64,000 nt of DNA from Rhynchospora pubera. Its lineage: Eukaryota; Streptophyta; Magnoliopsida; Poales; Cyperaceae. This document shows positions 16,429 through 27,833 of this stretch, one piece after another (positions within the stretch are counted from its first letter, which is position 1; each line of letters begins with the position of its first letter). The stretch is taken from positions 160,699,461-160,763,460 of the forward strand of contig CM051460.1 of NCBI GenBank assembly GCA_028095005.1, in the 5' to 3' direction. The notes under the pieces are model-generated. The model did no database searches and had not been told where the DNA came from. It saw nothing but the letters and a program-made list of their open reading frames with translations. Position numbers and translations under genes: made by a program.

Positions 16429-17439
16429 GTAGATAGTAGATATGTCTAGATAAGCCAAAGGAAATTTAGTTTAAGCAACTCCCTGTTCCAAGAAATTGAG
16501 ATCCTTCACAAATCATTTTTGAGTAGATAAAATAGAATGGTACCCGGAGGATAGAATGTTGATGTTTAATTTATCTCCGACTATTTTAAAGACTTGAATC
16601 ATCATGGATTCAAATTTATCAATTTTTCCATAGAAGAGCATAATTTTTTTTTACAATCAGAATCGTTAGATTTTAAATATATAAGCTAAAATCAGATATT
16701 ATTTCAATTTATTAGTTTGAAATGAAAGAAGTTAAAATCTAAATAAAAATAATAGGCAAATATATTTATTAAAAAAAAAAGCGAATTATTTGGTCTGATA
16801 TCTACTTACGAGTTACGACCTAGTGAAAAGTATATTAATATATACTTACCTAGTTACCTGCACGGTCGACATCAGTCATAAATCAGTCATCCTTTCCGAA
16901 GGGATATATCCAGTTTCTAAGAAACGGAGATGTTTGATATCATAACAATTTCACGTCTATCTGCTTGACGTGTCCCACTGAGGCACGACTCCTCGTTCGC
17001 CTCTCTCTAAAGAAGCACAAAGTTCTAAAGCCGCTTATCCACCGTACAATCTTGCCATGTCATAAATCCGTGGGTTCTAATCCAACGGCACTTGTTCACC
17101 GAAGTAATCAAGGAAAGAAGTCGCGCCTTCTCCGCCAAAAATCTATCGGTTGCACCTGGCGTAAACCGTACCTTGAAGAACCGAATATTTGCTATCGTGA
17201 AGTCAAGTTTGTCGTGTTGCGAAGAATTCACGTGAACTCGCTAAGCCTACAGACCGTACAACATGGACGCAAGTAAAGTAAAAGAGGCGGCATCACACCA
17301 GAACGCTTCTGCTATAGTTCCCCTAGATCGTACGGAAATGGTATGTTGAAATTCACATATCTTAAAAATGTGGGACCCAATGATTCGTCAGACAGCATTG
17401 AAAAATTACAATAGTCTGGGAGCAGAGAAGTTTTGATCT
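16429..17439. other. Intergenic, upstream of the ANP32-like gene
   Basis: No supported gene. A plus-strand ORF of 103 codons (16965-17276) has no recognisable domain and overlaps a minus ORF of similar size; I regard it as chance. Confidence 0.4.
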
Positions 17440-17781
17440 ATGTTCCTCGTTCGCAAAGATCCGGTCCGATGTCCGGTCGGACCGGTCCCAATATTAACAC
17501 CTCACAACAAGCAAAACGGAATAAAAAGGGAGAACCGGAGAAGAACAGAGATAGAGAACAGAGCTAGTAGGAGGGAAGAGAGCAAAACAAACACATCGGG
17601 CTTTGCATCGAGACAATTTCCCCACAGAGAAAAAAATCAGATTAAATAGAAATAATTGAGGGAAAATTGGAAAACAATAGAGACTTAGAGAGATATCTCG
17701 CTTCTTTGGAAGGTACCTCAATCCTGCCATTAAACACTCATCACAGAATCCCTCAAGCGAAGAGAGATAAAGCGTAAATCA
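17440..17781 (+). promoter_or_regulatory. Probable 5' UTR/promoter of the ANP32-like gene
   Basis: Purine-rich AGAGA/GAAAA leader leading straight into the ATG at 17782. No TATA box that I would defend. Position and composition only. Confidence 0.35.
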
Positions 17782-20558
17782 ATGGATGAAGAGTGGGAGA
17801 GAGCAGTGGAGGCGGCGCTACGTGGTGGTGGTGGCGCCACATCGTCGACGTCGTCGGAAGGTACCTCCGCTTCTTCCTCGCCACCTCGAAGCCTCACTTT
17901 AGATGGCGTCATTAAGTGCCTCCATGGTCGCCTTCCCTCTCCTCAAATCCTAGAATGGTACCAATCCCTTGAGCTTCTTTCTATTGCTAATATAGGCGTC
18001 TCCTCTCTTGAAAGGTTCCCACGGTTGCGGTGCTTGACCCGTTTGATCCTTTCCGATAATCGAATCTCTACTGGTTTGGAGCACCTTGTAGCAGCGGATC
18101 TAGGTTCTCTTAGAGATCTCGACCTATCCAACAATCGGATTGGGTCGGTGGAGGATCTTGCCCCGTTAGCACGGTTACGGTTGGTTTCTTTAGATTTGTA
18201 TGAGTGCCCTGTTGCCAGGGTTAAGGATTATAGGTCCCGGGTTTTCGGGTTGATTCGGAGTTTAAAGTACCTTGATAAATTGGATGCTGATGAGAATGAG
18301 AGACCTGAATCTGATGAGGAGGATGAGGATGAGGAAGAAGAGGGAGATGAAGAGGATGGGGAAGATGAGGACGATCCAGGTAGCGGTGAAGTGGATGGGG
18401 ATGATGTTATTAATGGGTCTGATGTCCATCTGGTGAATGGTAATGGAGTTTTGGATGGTGGCATAATTTTGAATGGGGATGAAGATGATAGTGAAGCTGA
18501 AGAGGAGATGGATAATGGGTTGGTTCCTGAGATTGCTAATGGGTTTCGGGTTGTTCCAACCAGGCCTGAAGAATTGGATGAAGAGGAATCAGATGAGGAG
18601 GTGAATTCAGGGGAGGAGATAGACGAAGAAGATGATGATGAGGAGGATGTGGTAGAGGTACATGATGTGTCTGATGATGAAGACGATGATGTGGATGATG
18701 ATGACGAGGATGAGGATGATGATGGGGAGGAGATGAATGATTGGGATGGTGGAGAGGAGATAGATGGGCATGAGAGAGGGGAAGAAGAAGATGATGAAGA
18801 TGGAGAGCTTGGAGAGGAAGATGATGGAGAGGGTCTGATGATGCGTCAGGATTTTGAAGAGGTTGAGAATCGGGTTGCATATGATGAGGAAAATGCTGAG
18901 GATGATGATGAGGTATAATTCTTTCTATCTAATCACTTTTTTCTAGTAGCATATATTTATTTGATTCCACTGGTATTTTGTGTTATGTGGTTAAGTATTT
19001 TGTAGCTGATGGAATTGCAAAATTACAAGGAAATCAAATTCTTCATATCAAAAGGTTGAAAATCATTATTCATAATAAAAGTTTATGGAAGTAACTTTTA
19101 CTTATCACAAGGGGAATTTATATCAGGGCTGGAGTGGATTTGGTAAATTTGCATTTTAAAAAGCATTTTCTCTTTGAATTTTACAACAGTTTTAATTTTT
19201 GGAATGGCATGATACAAAATTTTACAACAATTTCACTTTTTATCACTATTTTTATTTTATTTGTTGAAAGAAAGTGAAAAACTTGTTTATATAAGCACTC
19301 GTCTTTTTTTACCCCTGGGTCACCCACCATTTGAAGCTTGCCACTTGTCCTGTCTTCTGTCATGCACAAATTCAAGGGTTGAACCTTATACGAATATCTG
19401 TCATCAGTGAACCCTTTAAATTTGAATTAGTACTGTGTTGCCTACGAGCTTTGATGATTAAAAAAAAATAAAAATTAGTACTGTGTTGACACTTATGAAC
19501 TAAAACGCATGACGATGTGGTGAGTTGTGGTTGTTGGACGATGCAGAGGGTGAAAGTATCTTGGGCAACTTCTATAGTTACTCTTATGTGCACTGTTTGG
19601 GACTTTTCTGTTCTAGCGCAAAAGTTACTTATAGATTTGAAAATCTTTTATTAACTTTTTACAATATGCGGTTTGCATGGGAGTTTCGTTATACTGATTT
19701 TACATTTGTTTGTTCTTGCAACATTTTTACAAAATCTCATATTTTGGTTATTGCAATTTTTGTTGCTCTATTGTTAGTTTGCCATTCTTTGAGGAAAGTT
19801 TTGTATAGTAAATTTTGAAATATTACTGGATTATTAGTTGTTGTAGAGTGCTTATCTTATTCTTTATTATCACAAGTTTCTATATGTTTTTTTTAGATCA
19901 TGCAGTTTGTATTATATTTTATTTTGTTTGGTGCTTAATTTTGAAATTAGCTTTTTTTCGTCATCTGTTTTTCTAACTTTGTAATGCTAATACCCAATGG
20001 CATGTGAATTGTTTAAAATTAGAGGTTATGTTTTTATAGTTTTTGTAGCTGAATCTATAATCTAGTTTCTCCTGCCATTATTATTCTCATAAATATCTTG
20101 AATTTTTATTTATTTTATCACATTTATGCGAATTACAAGGTTTATCTCTATTTAGTTCAATATGTATGATTGATAATTTTGGACATTTAGGTATATGTAT
20201 TTCCTACAATTAGACGTGTTTTTTCATTGTTTTATTTGACATGAAATTTGTAAATCTTCAGGATGAAGATACAGGACATGAGTATGTTCTTCAAATCTCG
20301 CAACAACCCGACAAGATGAGGGAAAGTGATTTTGACGCGAATGAGATCGAAGATGAAGAGGAAATAGAGGAAGAAGATGGACTTGATCAGGTTGAAGAGG
20401 AAATAGAGGAAGAAGATGGACTTGATCAGGTTGATCCTCGCCCTGGGACCAGCAAAGCAGAACCCTCCACGTCACAAATCAACAAGAGGAAGCGAGATGA
20501 TGATGGCAGTGATGATGATGGTCTTGATGACGTGTGTTCTGTTAGGTTTAGGCACTAG
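17782..20558 (+). CDS. Acidic leucine-rich nuclear phosphoprotein 32-like protein, two exons
   Basis: Exons 17782-18912 (377 codons) and 20262-20558 (98 codons plus stop) join in phase at AG|GTATAA and TTCAG|GATG, giving 475 residues. Residues about 50-170 hold four to five leucine-rich repeats (LILSDNRISTGLEHL, LRDLDLSNNRIGSVEDL, LVSLDLYECPV) and an LRR-cap-like stretch (YRSRVFGLIRSLKYLDKLDAD). From about 175 to the end the protein is an Asp/Glu tail, with KRKR at 452-455 as a possible nuclear signal. This order, LRRs then a long acidic tail, is that of ANP32 proteins, known as histone-binding, phosphatase-modulating nuclear factors; the plant role is less defined. A 13-residue block is tandemly duplicated in exon 2. 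The intron of 1349 bases holds no other gene. Confidence 0.9.
20355..20432 (+). repeat. 39-bp exact tandem duplication in exon 2 of the ANP32-like gene
   Basis: 20355-20393 and 20394-20432 both encode EEEIEEEDGLDQV with identical bases; it lengthens the acidic tail in frame. Confidence 0.95.
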
Positions 20559-22017
20559 TTTTTTTGTAAATAACGGTGGGTCTTTTTCTAAATTTTCTTT
20601 TTTCTTCTTCCACGTTTTCTCTCATCATGTGCTTCATCTTAGAAGGGAAAAAAATGGAGGTTTTGGAGGGAGAAAGATGCTACTGCTCTTGCCTCTGGTC
20701 TTTGTTCTTCTTTTCCCTCCTTTTTTCAAATGTTAGTATTTTCAAAAGTTAAAAATCTCGTGTTCAGGAAATGAAGGATGGATTTAGAGCGGGCAAGCTC
20801 AATTCAAAAGGTGCTAAAGTAGCCGTTAGAACTGCTACCTTTACTAGTTTATCCAGGGTTCCCTTTTTGAATTTTTAAAAATTAGTTTTGGTGGCAAACT
20901 GTTCTTATGGCCAAGTCAGGAGCGATGGTACCTTTGATCTTTCTCGCAATATATCTGTGTATTTCTTATGGGTAAATGGAGAGATCTCGCTTGAGGAATG
21001 ATGGTGTGTGCTTTGGGGGTACAATTTTGGGTGCATTTACATTCTAGCATCACTAAGACAAATTGGCAAATTGAATAAAAAATTTCACACGTGAAGACTA
21101 GAGAAAAAGCTCCCTTCTCAGGAGGCATGTCTGGTAAGACAAATCAGCTGCGCAAGCAAATGTGCCGAAGCTTTAGACGTGGACACTGGTACTGCTGCCA
21201 CGTGTTAATTAACATATAGGTATGGAGTATAGAGCAATAAATAAGGTGTTATCTGCTGGTTTATGCACCGCCTGGAGTTTCACCGCTCTCCTCAAATCAG
21301 TTATTTTTAATTATTAACATCCCGTAGTGGCCTGGTGGGTGTGGAGAAAGAAGGGCAGCACGTAGTTCATGACCTCTTCTATTGTTTTCGTGTACTTAAA
21401 ACTTTTCACCTATCGTAACGCACTATATCAGTGTCTTCTGACAAGTAGGTCCATGGAGACCTTGTCAGCCACGTGGGTGATAAAAAGGGGATTGTTTGGT
21501 GGGGAGGCGAAGTAGAAATTTTTAAAGGTGTACAGGAGGACCACTATCGCTGGGTCCTGGGCCTGGAAAGTAGCAATCAATGAAAGGAGGTGGTTGGCGG
21601 GCGGTCCGCATTTGGAAAGTTCGCTTTCATTGGCTTTATTCGCTGTTTGCTGAGCAACCCATTCATCACGGCGATTTGCTGCTTGATTTTGAAAATTCTT
21701 TCTGGTGATAGGCTGGCAGCTACTATTTTTGGTTTTGCGTCCATATGTACCTGTCATCTTGCCTCTGAGTGACCCGCTGCAGAAAGAGCTGTACACATTA
21801 GGAAAACAGACATTTAATCATACATTAGGGTTCAGGGTGGCTGATAATAATCATGATTCATGGGTACCCATTAGTCATTTACATTTGTTAAGGTGTTGAA
21901 ATCATGAAATTTTTTAGTTCCAGAAGATGACATTAGGTCTTCATAACATTTGATCAGATATTCAGATTACAACTCCAGTAACTGTCTTGACTTTTGTTTT
22001 CAAAGAAATATGCTACA
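20559..22017. other. 3' flank of the ANP32-like gene and intergenic DNA
   Basis: The first few hundred bases should contain the 3' UTR. A minus-strand ORF of 122 codons (21428-21796) has no family I know and lies opposite plus ORFs; not accepted as a gene. Confidence 0.4.
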
Positions 22018-22185
22018 GGGGCCGTTTGGATCCCCATGGGATTTTGGGGAATTTCATCTTCCTATCATAAATTTATTATAAACAATCCAAACTCTTCACA
22101 AAATTATACACTTTCCAATAAATTTATTTCTACGAATTGCAACTTCCCCAAATTCCCCAACTTCCTAAGCGATCCAAACGGCCCC
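22018..22185. mobile_element. MITE, family A copy 2, complete
   Basis: Perfect 15-bp terminal inverted repeats: GGGGCCGTTTGGATC at 22018-22032 and GATCCAAACGGCCCC at 22171-22185; 168 bp in all, noncoding. ACA directly flanks both ends, a possible 3-bp target duplication. Related copies at 5230-5387 and 16305-16428. Confidence 0.9.
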
Positions 22186-22387
22186 ACAATTACTTCCAAG
22201 AAAAATATGCCATAATACTGAATTACATGTATATTTTTAATTATATAAATAACATAAATAAATTAACAATTATATTTTATACAATTTCAATATCATTTGA
22301 TTATGCGTTCACAACGTTTTTAATTATTTAATGAGCAACAAAATATATATCAAATCTCACTTCTTTTATAAGGATGATGAATATGCT
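22186..22387. other. Short spacer between two MITEs
   Basis: AT-rich, noncoding. Confidence 0.5.
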
Positions 22388-22706
22388 CAGGGCTGTCAAA
22401 AACTATCCATTTAGAACGTTTACGTTCCGTTCCGTTCGAACGGAATGTTAAACGAAATAGAAAATCTATTTCGTTTCCCAAAATGGAACGGAAACGAAAC
22501 TGAAATATGTAAACGTTATTGAAGCGGAACGAAACAACAGAACACGAAAATAGATTGAAATCAATGGTAAATGAAGGACAGAACAGAAAACTGCTTCAGT
22601 AAACAAAACAGAATAGAAACGAAAGGCTTTTCTATTTCGTTGGCTGGAACGAAACAAAAACAAAATTGTGGGTTTCCGTGTATGTTTTGCACGTTTGACA
22701 ATCCTA
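22388..22706. mobile_element. hAT-like MITE
   Basis: Ends CAGGGCTGTCAAA (22388-22400) and TTTGACAATCCTA (22694-22706) are inverted repeats with 10 of 13 matches and resemble hAT termini. Flanking octamers AATATGCT and ATTGTGCT agree at 6 of 8 positions, as for an old 8-bp hAT target duplication. The interior is dense in GAACG/CGTTC words and has no coding capacity. Confidence 0.7.
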
Positions 22707-23492
22707 ATTGTGCTCATAAATAATTTCTATATAACATGTCTTAAATTTATATTTTAAAATTATTATATTTATAAAAATAAATTACGGCCAATACAATTGC
22801 CTGCCGAGATGTAAAATTGTTAAAATGGTCCCGTTGTTGCGGCCTAAAATCTAGTTATCGAATATCAAGTTATGTGTTTGGCCCATGTCTTTGCTGGTTT
22901 AAACCCAATGATGATATACAAATACAAGCTCTTGCTCCTGTTTCAAAAATCCAACTCCTCCGCTTTCTCCTCTCAATTTCCAAGGGACGGTTCGGTTCCA
23001 AATGATTTCTTAGCCAGAAAAAAAAAAGTAGGGGATAAATTTACATCCTTGTATATTTAATCTGGAAAAATTAAAATGACACTCCGTTGCACAAAAACCC
23101 CCCGCCCTCTTTTTCCCCTAAGATACATCGAACGATCATTTTAGTGTAGAGGGGATCTGAATTTGTTCTGCTAGTTGTTCCGAGAGATTTTTTCAAAAAT
23201 TTTTTAAATCATGTTAATATTTTCGCAATTCACTAATTTAAGATCCGTATTCATATTCAACCCTGAATAGATCTTCCGTTTTATTCCACAATTTTCTAGA
23301 ATTTAATTGAAAAAATATACCTTTCTTCAATAAAAAAAATTCTGATTACTGTATATATATCCCAAATATCTCGAATCGGACATCCTTTTAGGCTATCAGC
23401 AATCTGATTTCATGAAATTTTTGCAATGAAAATGTATTTTAAACTTTCGGCCTTATTTTCAACCCAATATTTATAACATATTTATTATCCAT
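22707..23492. other. Intergenic, nothing recognised
   Basis: AT-rich, short ORFs only. Confidence 0.5.
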
Positions 23493-24370
23493 AGGGGCGG
23501 AACCAGGGATGGCGGACGTGTGCCCGACACACGACAAATTTGCAAAATTTATTGGGGAGCTTATAGCTGGACCTACGTCAAAATTGAAGTAAATTGTCTA
23601 GAGCCCATGCCAAATACTAGAGCAGTAGAGTTCACTTCTCTCACCGTAAACACTCAGAGACAAAGAATATCTAATTTTCTCCCAATTTCCAAATCCTCTC
23701 CCATTCTCTTTTACGCAAATTCATCTCTCTGACTCTATCCGTCTCTCGGCTCGGAAGTCAGGAGTTGGGAGGCCGCAGGCAACACCGCAACGAATTCCAC
23801 GACCGCGACAGGCAGCATCGCAGCAGCTACACTATTTTTCACACCTCATCAATCATTCTTTTTGGTAAGTAGTGATTTGAGATTTTAGAAGTCAGTATTT
23901 AAAATTTGTTATCCAAGTTTTTGAATTTTAAGCAGCTTGAAGTGAGCATCATAGTTGACTCCTTTATGGCTTTATTTGAATTTAAACAGTGGAATCACTA
24001 CTAATTTAAGTTAATCACTGTCTATTTAATTTAGAGGCTTCATATTATTGTCGATCACTTGAAGCTTGAAGGGTTTTTAAAAAGGCAGTGAAAAATCAGT
24101 CACCAAAAGTATTTTTATTACTGATACATCAATACACATTAGTAATTTTGTTGTTACCGGCAGTGAGACACATGATTACAAGAAGATATGAGCCCATCTA
24201 AGAAGCTTCTCGTTGCAGTTATGTAAGTTTATTTGTCTTCAAAATTTTCTAAGCAGGTAGCTAGAATTTTATAAAATTTTGTCATGGTAAGTTGGTACTT
24301 GGTAACTAAATTTTATCATGAATTTCGACCCGTCGGTCCACCTTATGTTGGAATTCTGGTTCCGCCCCAG
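23493..24370. mobile_element. Nonautonomous Mutator-like element with 9-bp target duplication
   Basis: GGGGCGGAACCAG at 23494-23506 and its exact inverse CTGGTTCCGCCCC at 24356-24368 form the termini. The nonamer ATTATCCAT lies directly outside at both ends (23484-23492 and 24371-24379). A 9-bp duplication is the mark of Mutator-like elements. The 878-bp interior has no transposase. Its left half, around 23630-23860, is richer in C and G and looks like a gene leader, so it may have captured host sequence (inference). Confidence 0.85.
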
Positions 24371-24379
24371 ATTATCCAT

Positions 24380-25597
24380 GGATTAAGGTTGTCATTACTC
24401 ATTACTATATAAAAAAAAATGTTACTCTAAGGCAGAATTTTCCCACGAGCAACACGTATGACGCCATTATCTTACTCGTCTTCTTGCCAAAGGAAGGTTC
24501 ATTATATTTTTACATTTCAATTAAAAGACCATAGAAGCCACCTAAGATGGTTCATTAGTTAAAAAATAACAATAACAATAATAATAATAATAATAATAAT
24601 AAATCAGAATTTAGATCATTCGCAGGCCTAGAATGTAAGACACTAAAAAAAAATAACAAAACAAAATGGCTTCCTTGGAAATTGGTGGATATTAAAGAGG
24701 TAGAAAGAAATTCGCGTCTCTTTTATTATTTGGCAATTTTTATGTTGTTTATGTTTTCTATAATTTTGGTTTTGGACAACGCATTGGAAACGAACACTTC
24801 CCTCGTTCGACACGTGGTACCGACTACCGACGTACGCTCTCTCAGTTCTTATCTATTTTGACTATTTTCTCCATAAAGCGGATTAGTACGAACTAAACTG
24901 TGCAGTATTTTGTGCAGCGACTCGTATAGCCGGCACCGAACAAAATGATTCAACCAAACACAAAGATATGTTGAACTTAGAAAATCAAAATATCATTTAC
25001 GCAAGCATTTGTATGAACATCGCATTAGAAGGAAACAAAAGGAAGACTAAATCTTCTTTATTTTCTTATTTATTAGCTTTTGGATTTTTTTTTTAGTTTA
25101 TCTAACCAGTACCAATTATTTACTTACGCCGCTAATATGTAAATACCAATTCATTTAAATAATTAACAAAACAAGCATTTATTTTGGTTACCCGGAACTA
25201 TTTTACTATTGTTTTGTACAATAGTAATGTACATTCTGATTGACCAGCTCTTTTTTTAAAAAAAAAATAGATTATATGTCATTTTAACAAGCACATGTCA
25301 TTTAATTTCGGAAATTAGGATAGTTGCATTTTCACACTAATTAAAGAAGATATGTAGATATAACTCCTCTTCCTCTATAATAATAATATACCATTCTTCA
25401 AAAAAAAAATAATAATATACCAACTTAACATGGTAGGTACAAGACTCATTGATTAAAAAAATATATATTTTCCACACTCTTAATTAAAAAAAAAATTGTA
25501 GCAATAAAAGCTATCAAATAAATATGCTCTGTTCACGTGAGATATCGGCGAGAACACAATACCAATTATATTAAAACCATAATATATATTGTTTTTC
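24380..25597. other. Intergenic, nothing recognised
   Basis: AT-rich DNA with a short (AAT)n run near 24572-24602. No gene, no clear element. Confidence 0.5.
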
Positions 25598-26250
25598 AAA
25601 ATGACACGACACGATCGTGTTAGCACGACACGATGTGCGTGTTGACACGACACGACATGACATGAATACAAAATTGGCACGACACGATCATAATCGTGTC
25701 GTATTGGGACATTAGTAAGTTTGACACGATTCAACACGACACGAATACGAATTAACACGACACCTCAACACAAATTTAATTATTAATGTTGATTATTTAA
25801 TCAAGATTAATAATTTAATTTCAATTTGTAATACTATATCATATTATTTACCATCATTTAAATCATAATAGTGTTCTAATCTAATTATTATTTTTTATAA
25901 AAAATATTAATAAAAAATTAAACTTAATCAAATAATAAATTATTATGTTTAGTATTTTTTCTCTTACTTTTAATTTTTTTTATAATTTTTTAATTTAAAA
26001 AATAATAAAATAATATGACACGATCGTGTCAGTCGTGTCGTGTCAAAATACGTGTCGTGACACGACTAACACGACGTGTCGACACGATACGATCGTGTCA
26101 GTCGTGTCGTGTCAAAATACGTGTCATGTTGCCTCTTCTCACCATTAAGCACGACACGACACGATTAAAAAGTAGTTCGTGTCAACACGACACAACACGA
26201 GACTCTAACACGATCTTGTTTGACACGACACGCACGGTTGTAGAACACTA
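25598..26250 (-). mobile_element. CGTGTC-rich foldback element, family B copy 2
   Basis: Two arms dense in ACACGACACG and CGATCGTGTC words (25598-25760 and 26014-26240) enclose an AT-rich core. TAGTGTTCTA at 25869-25878 and TAGAACACTA at 26241-26250 are exact inverse decamers. The left arm plus core is the reverse complement of copy 1 at 13430-13818. The 8-bp flanks do not match, so the limits are uncertain. No coding capacity; the ORFs in it are products of the repeat. Confidence 0.6.
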
Positions 26251-26728
26251 ATAATATATCAAGATGTAATCTGAAATGTTTGAATAGCATCACTTTTATT
26301 ATAGCAGATGTACATACCCCGACTCGTTTCATCTTTTGGCAACAAGGTCCAAAGAAATTCGTAGCAACAAAAACTGGTGATTAATTAATAAAAAATAAAG
26401 ATTAATCAAGTCGCGGAGCATTTCGCAATCCGGCAAAAAGAATCTGGTACCTCTTTGCAAACATACGAGATATATTATATTATTTCCACAGAATCCATAT
26501 CCTGAACCAAAGTTCTGGATGCATACTACGAAATGCACAGATCGTTGAGATTCGTGTCATTGAAGAAATCCAACAAACCAAACTTGAACCACAAATCCAC
26601 AGTACTCTTTAGTCGGCATCCCCGTCCAGTATCCAATCACAGTCAATTTTTAACACAGTCGCAAACAGTGAAACTGAGAGACAGAGAGAGAGAAGGGATA
26701 AGCACCAAAACTTAAACACTGAGAAAGC
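26251..26728 (+). other. Upstream region of the EF-hand gene
   Basis: Includes a purine-rich GAGAGACAGAGAGAGAG leader at about 26672-26700 that probably belongs to the 5' UTR. No TATA box fixed. Confidence 0.35.
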
Positions 26729-27273
26729 ATGGGAGTAGTGATCCTAGATGGCTCCACCTTGAGATCCTTTGTGACAGACGAGGCGGCGTTCGCGCGTGGG
26801 GTCGACGAGCGCTTTGCGGCGCTGGATCTGAACGGCGACGGTGTGCTCTCGCGCGCCGAGCTCCGTCGCGCGCTGGAGACCTTTCGTCTCTTCGAGACGC
26901 ACTTCTCTTGACGTCATCACTCCTCCTGCTGAGGTGTCGGCTCTCTACGACTCTATCTTCGAGCAGTTCGACACTGATCATAGCGGCACCATTGACAGGT
27001 TCCGTTCGTTCCGTCAATTAACGAATAAATTAATTAACACTTTTATAATTATGAAATTTTAAGAAGGGTTTTGTCAGTTGTCGAGGGAATCGATTAATTT
27101 TGTTTTATATCAGGAATGAATTTAGAGAGGAGATGAAGAGGATTATGCTGGCGATTGCGGATGGATTGGGATCGTCGCCGGTGCAAATGGTGGTGGAGGA
27201 TCAGGATAGCTTGTTGCAGAAAGCAGTTGATCTCGAGGCCGAGAAGCTTGCCGGGCCCACTGGCAGTGGATGA
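26729..27273 (+). pseudogene. Small EF-hand calcium-binding protein gene, two exons, frameshifted in exon 1
   Basis: Exon 1 (26729-26998) starts MGVVILDGSTLRSFV and carries EF-hand loop 1, DLNGDGVLSRAE, with Asp/Asn/Asp and a final Glu. The frame then ends at TGA 26909-26911; the text typical of this family (ITPPAEVSALYDSIFEQFD) continues in another frame, so about two bases are missing near 26905-26910. Loop 2, DTDHSGTIDRNE, spans the intron (donor 26999, acceptor AG ending 27113). Exon 2 (27114-27273) ends in GPTGSG. Without the shift the protein would have about 140 residues, like the plant two-EF-hand family that binds calcium through such loops. Either a young pseudogene, a truncated 60-residue product, or an assembly error; the rest is too well kept to decide. 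Confidence 0.8.
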
Positions 27274-27391
27274 GGAGGATGTGAAAGGTTAATCAAGGAT
27301 TACTGGATCAGTGTTTCGTTTTCCTGTTTCTTTGTTTGGAAAATTTAGTTTTGTATGGTTCCGTCTTTGTATAGCCGTGCTGTTATGAGGA

Positions 27392-27397
27392 AATAAA
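27392..27397 (+). terminator. Poly(A) signal of the EF-hand gene
   Basis: AATAAA within GGAAATAAATAAAG, about 120 bases after the stop, a usual distance. Confidence 0.5.
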
Positions 27398-27597
27398 TAA
27401 AGATTTTAATGCAGCCGTCCTTGTAAAATTTAAGTCAGAGAGGAGATAATTGTGGAACAGGAGAGTGCCTTCTCTGGCTGGACAATCGATTTTTGAAGGG
27501 AACATGTTTGAAATGCCATCCACCACAGACGGGAAATAATGATGTTTTATTTGCGTTTTATTGATTGATGATGTTTTATGAAGTATGAACGTTCTGT

Positions 27598-27617
27598 CCC
27601 CCCCCCCCCCCCCCCCC
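27598..27617. repeat. Poly-C tract of 20
   Basis: Uninterrupted run of 20 C on the plus strand, followed by CTCC-TTTTTT; length may be unreliable in an assembly. Confidence 0.9.
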
Positions 27618-27631
27618 TCCTTTTTTGGGAG

Positions 27632-27833
27632 GGTATCCTCTGCCAACCTTTTGAGGTTGGTAGAGGGCCAACTCTTGATCCGAGCCGTTCGATCTAATCT
27701 CGACGGTTAAGATTTTTCGGGCCTATCAATCTCAGTTACATGCACGGGGCTCCCTTAATCGTTGAGATTAGATCTAACGATCTAGATCGGAAGTTGTCAC
27801 TCTACCAACCTTAAAAGGTCGGTAGAGGATGTG
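27632..27833. mobile_element. Inverted-repeat element, MITE-like
   Basis: Outer arms: CCTCTGCCAACCTTTTGAGG and GTTGGTAGAG on the left, inverse CTCTACCAACC, TTAAAAGGTCGGTAGAGGAT on the right, about 34 bp each with few mismatches. GATCCGAGCCGTTCGATCTA and ATCTAACGATCTAGATCGG form inner inverted pieces. About 200 bp, noncoding. Target duplication not found. Confidence 0.65.

Noticed and set aside
16965..17276. 103-codon plus-strand ORF
   Set aside because: No family likeness, mirrored by a minus ORF, and it lies in the upstream region of a real gene.
18228..18880. Ser/Pro/His-rich minus-strand ORFs
   Set aside because: Complement of the Asp/Glu tail of the ANP32-like exon; no independent signals.
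21428..21796. 122-codon minus-strand ORF
   Set aside because: No domain, no exon context, overlapped by plus ORFs; length alone is not enough.
25869..26250. Target-site duplication for the CGTGTC element
   Set aside because: The flanking octamers agree at only about two positions, so none is claimed.
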